The translations under genes were made by a program, and so were the position numbers. The notes beneath the pieces were generated by a model that saw only the letters and a program-made list of their open reading frames with translations, was not told where the DNA came from and did no database searches. Positions 6,102 through 7,721 of a stretch of DNA of 7,721 nucleotides are shown here, one piece after another; the first letter of the stretch is position 1; each line of letters opens with the position of its first letter. This DNA is from Oscillospiraceae bacterium (lineage in GTDB: Bacteria; Bacillota; Clostridia; Oscillospirales; Ruminococcaceae), in contig JAISVP010000100.1 in NCBI GenBank assembly GCA_031271475.1, positions 1 to 7,721 of the forward strand. The letters run 5' to 3'.

Positions 6102-7706
6102 ATGAAGAAAATAGGAAAGAAAAATATTGCCGGAAGCATATGTATACCGTCCGGAATCAGATGTACAAAAGCGGAGGCGATTGAACGGTATTTCGGGTTT
6201 GAAGGGATAGGGATTATCACCACCAAGAGCGTCAGTTTTAAGCCGAAAACCGGATATAAAGAGCCGCTGTATGTTCGGGTAGGGGAGCAGTCTTACATCA
6301 ATGCGGTAGGACTTGAAAATCCCGGCGCCGAAGTGTTCGCACAGGAATTGGCGGGGATTGCGGTTCCTGAGGATAAGTTTTTGCTGGTATCGGTTTTCGG
6401 GAAAGATGCGGACGAGTTTTACAGCGCCGCAAGCGTGCTGGCAAAGTATGCGGACGGTTTTGAACTGAATCTGTCATGTCCCCATGCAAAGGGATACGGT
6501 TTGCAAATAGGAAGCGATCCGGATTTGGTTGTGGAAATCACAAAGCGTATATCGGAAAGTTTTGACATTCCCGTATTTGTTAAACTCTCGGCGGCAGTGC
6601 AGGATATTGCGGGTTCGGCAAAAGCGGCGGCGGAAAGCGGTGCGTCCGGAGCCGTTCTTATAAACACTGTTCCGGGAATGGAATATGTCGGAGGGGTTCC
6701 CATTTTGTCAAATGTAACAGGGGGAATGTCCGGGAGCAGCATACGTCCGGTGGCATTAAAGGCTGTACGGGAAGTGCGGCAGGCAATAGGGAATGAACCT
6801 GTAATAATCGGTATGGGCGGGATTTCCTCCGCTGCTCATATAGAAAGCTTTAAAGCGGCGGGCGCCGACTTCTTCGGAATCGGCAGTGCGCTTACCGGTT
6901 TAAATACAAGTCAGGCGGAAGAATATATCGGTAATCTTCACAAAGGTGCGGATATACCAAATCCTGCTGACAGTATAACAAATATGGACTATCAGGAATG
7001 TGAGATTGAATCAAACATTTCGCTTACTGACACTTTGCACCGGATAAAGCTGTCGCCTTGGAAAAACTATCCGGAAAATACGGATGTGGCAGGGAAATTC
7101 TTTTTTATTTGTATTCCGGGAACAGGAGAGAAACCGTTTGCGCTTTACAGTTATGAAAACCGTGAGTTCATTATAAAAAATGTCGGATGCTTTACGGGGG
7201 TTCTTACGGGATTAAAGCCCGGGAACAAGGTTTATATCCGCGGGCCGTACGGAAACGGTATGCCTGATTTTGAAGGTGCTGAAGTCAATTTTGTTGCCGG
7301 CGGGACAGGGATTGCACCTTGCTACGAAATGGCAAAAAAATACAGTGTCGGGAACACTGTAAGATTTTTCTTCGGCGGCAGGTCTGCCGGAGATGTTTTC
7401 GATACCGGCAGATACGCTGAACTCGGTGAAGTTAATATTGCCACAGAGGACGGAAGCCTTGGATTTAAAGGGTTTGTTACGGATATTCTGCGTAATTGCG
7501 GTTTGGACAGTGAAAGACAGGTGTTTATAAATGTAGGGCCTGTAAAAATGATCGAATCCTGTGTTGAGATTGAAAAGCCTGAAGCATCGGAGATATGGGT
7601 GTCCATTGAGCACAGGACGAGCTGCGGCGCGGGTATTTGCGGTAAATGTGCGGACAGTGACGGATTTATTACCTGTGTGGACGGACCGTTTATGCGATTA
7701 CAGTAA
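6102..7706 (+). CDS. Fused dihydroorotate dehydrogenase-like (PyrD) and PyrK-like electron transfer protein
   Basis: Residues 1-280 match class 1 dihydroorotate dehydrogenase, an FMN barrel: TKSVSFKP (Lys42), NAVGLENPG (68-76), ELNLSCPHAKGYG (121-133, Cys126 at the catalytic base position), VKLS (160-163), NT (188-189), NVTGGMSGSSIRPVALK (204-220) and IIGMGGI (235-241). Residues about 296-534 match PyrK, the FAD and 2Fe-2S subunit that passes electrons to NAD+: KPFALYSYE (344-352, FAD region), GPYGNG, AGGTGIAP (399-406), EDGSLGFKGFVTD (449-461) and cysteines 508, 513, 516 and 525. In class 1B enzymes these are two separate subunits, encoded as pyrK and pyrD. Oddities: His128 stands where the family usually has a substrate-binding Asn (CPN), Lys344 where PyrK usually has Arg, and only 8 residues separate the last two cysteines. 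The gene starts 9 bases after the previous stop, with AAGGAG (6091-6096) overlapping that stop. Activity on dihydroorotate is likely but unproven. Stop TAA. Confidence 0.88.
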   Translation: MKKIGKKNIAGSICIPSGIRCTKAEAIERYFGFEGIGIITTKSVSFKPKTGYKEPLYVRVGEQSYINAVGLENPGAEVFAQELAGIAVPEDKFLLVSVFGKDADEFYSAASVLAKYADGFELNLSCPHAKGYGLQIGSDPDLVVEITKRISESFDIPVFVKLSAAVQDIAGSAKAAAESGASGAVLINTVPGMEYVGGVPILSNVTGGMSGSSIRPVALKAVREVRQAIGNEPVIIGMGGISSAAHIESFKAAGADFFGIGSALTGLNTSQAEEYIGNLHKGADIPNPADSITNMDYQECEIESNISLTDTLHRIKLSPWKNYPENTDVAGKFFFICIPGTGEKPFALYSYENREFIIKNVGCFTGVLTGLKPGNKVYIRGPYGNGMPDFEGAEVNFVAGGTGIAPCYEMAKKYSVGNTVRFFFGGRSAGDVFDTGRYAELGEVNIATEDGSLGFKGFVTDILRNCGLDSERQVFINVGPVKMIESCVEIEKPEASEIWVSIEHRTSCGAGICGKCADSDGFITCVDGPFMRLQ

Positions 7707-7721
7707 TTCGACCCCGCACGC

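Noticed and set aside
7212..7613. Open frames on the minus strand opposite the PyrK-like half (also 2285-2608, 6419-6742)
   Set aside because: They lie antisense to well-supported genes, have no recognisable family features, and are best explained as chance frames.

Overview
The window looks like a chromosomal segment of an anaerobic, Clostridia-like member of the Bacillota. Three things point that way: the atpI-atpB-atpE-atpF order, proteins that resemble clostridial homologues, and base composition that looks moderate. No taxonomic search was run, so the assignment is inference. The window holds two transcription units that point away from each other, separated by an AT-rich region with two back-to-back, near-consensus sigma-70/sigma-A promoters (about 1736-1823).

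Left part, minus strand (1-1678): the start of an F1Fo ATP synthase operon, with atpI, atpB (subunit a), atpE (subunit c) and the N-terminal part of atpF (subunit b), which runs off the left edge. Subunit c is 89 residues long and carries Glu at both positions 32 and 65, followed by Ser66, Thr67 and Tyr70. This is the two-carboxylate Na+-binding signature described for the Fusobacterium nucleatum c-ring, so the enzyme is probably Na+-coupled. The atpF start is odd: the best ribosome binding site serves a TTG codon whose reading frame hits an amber codon after 14 codons, and the subunit b reading continues in the same frame after it.

Right part, plus strand (1824-7721): a probable four-gene operon. 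It encodes a Wzx-type polysaccharide flippase, a DeoD-type purine nucleoside phosphorylase, an O-antigen-ligase/Wzy-like membrane protein with a TPR-like C-terminus, and a one-chain fusion of dihydroorotate dehydrogenase (PyrD-like) with its iron-sulfur flavoprotein partner (PyrK-like). Two genes are for export or assembly of a surface glycan and two for nucleotide metabolism; no glycosyltransferase is visible here. The link between the two pairs is unknown.

The parts most worth a second look are the PyrD-PyrK fusion with a CPH active-site motif, a 22-residue insertion in DeoD that coincides with a DNA palindrome, the row of three hairpins between deoD and the next gene, the amber codon in atpF, the two-carboxylate c subunit, and a short leader reading frame overlapping the flippase start. 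No tRNA, rRNA, CRISPR array, transposase or convincing rho-independent terminator was seen.
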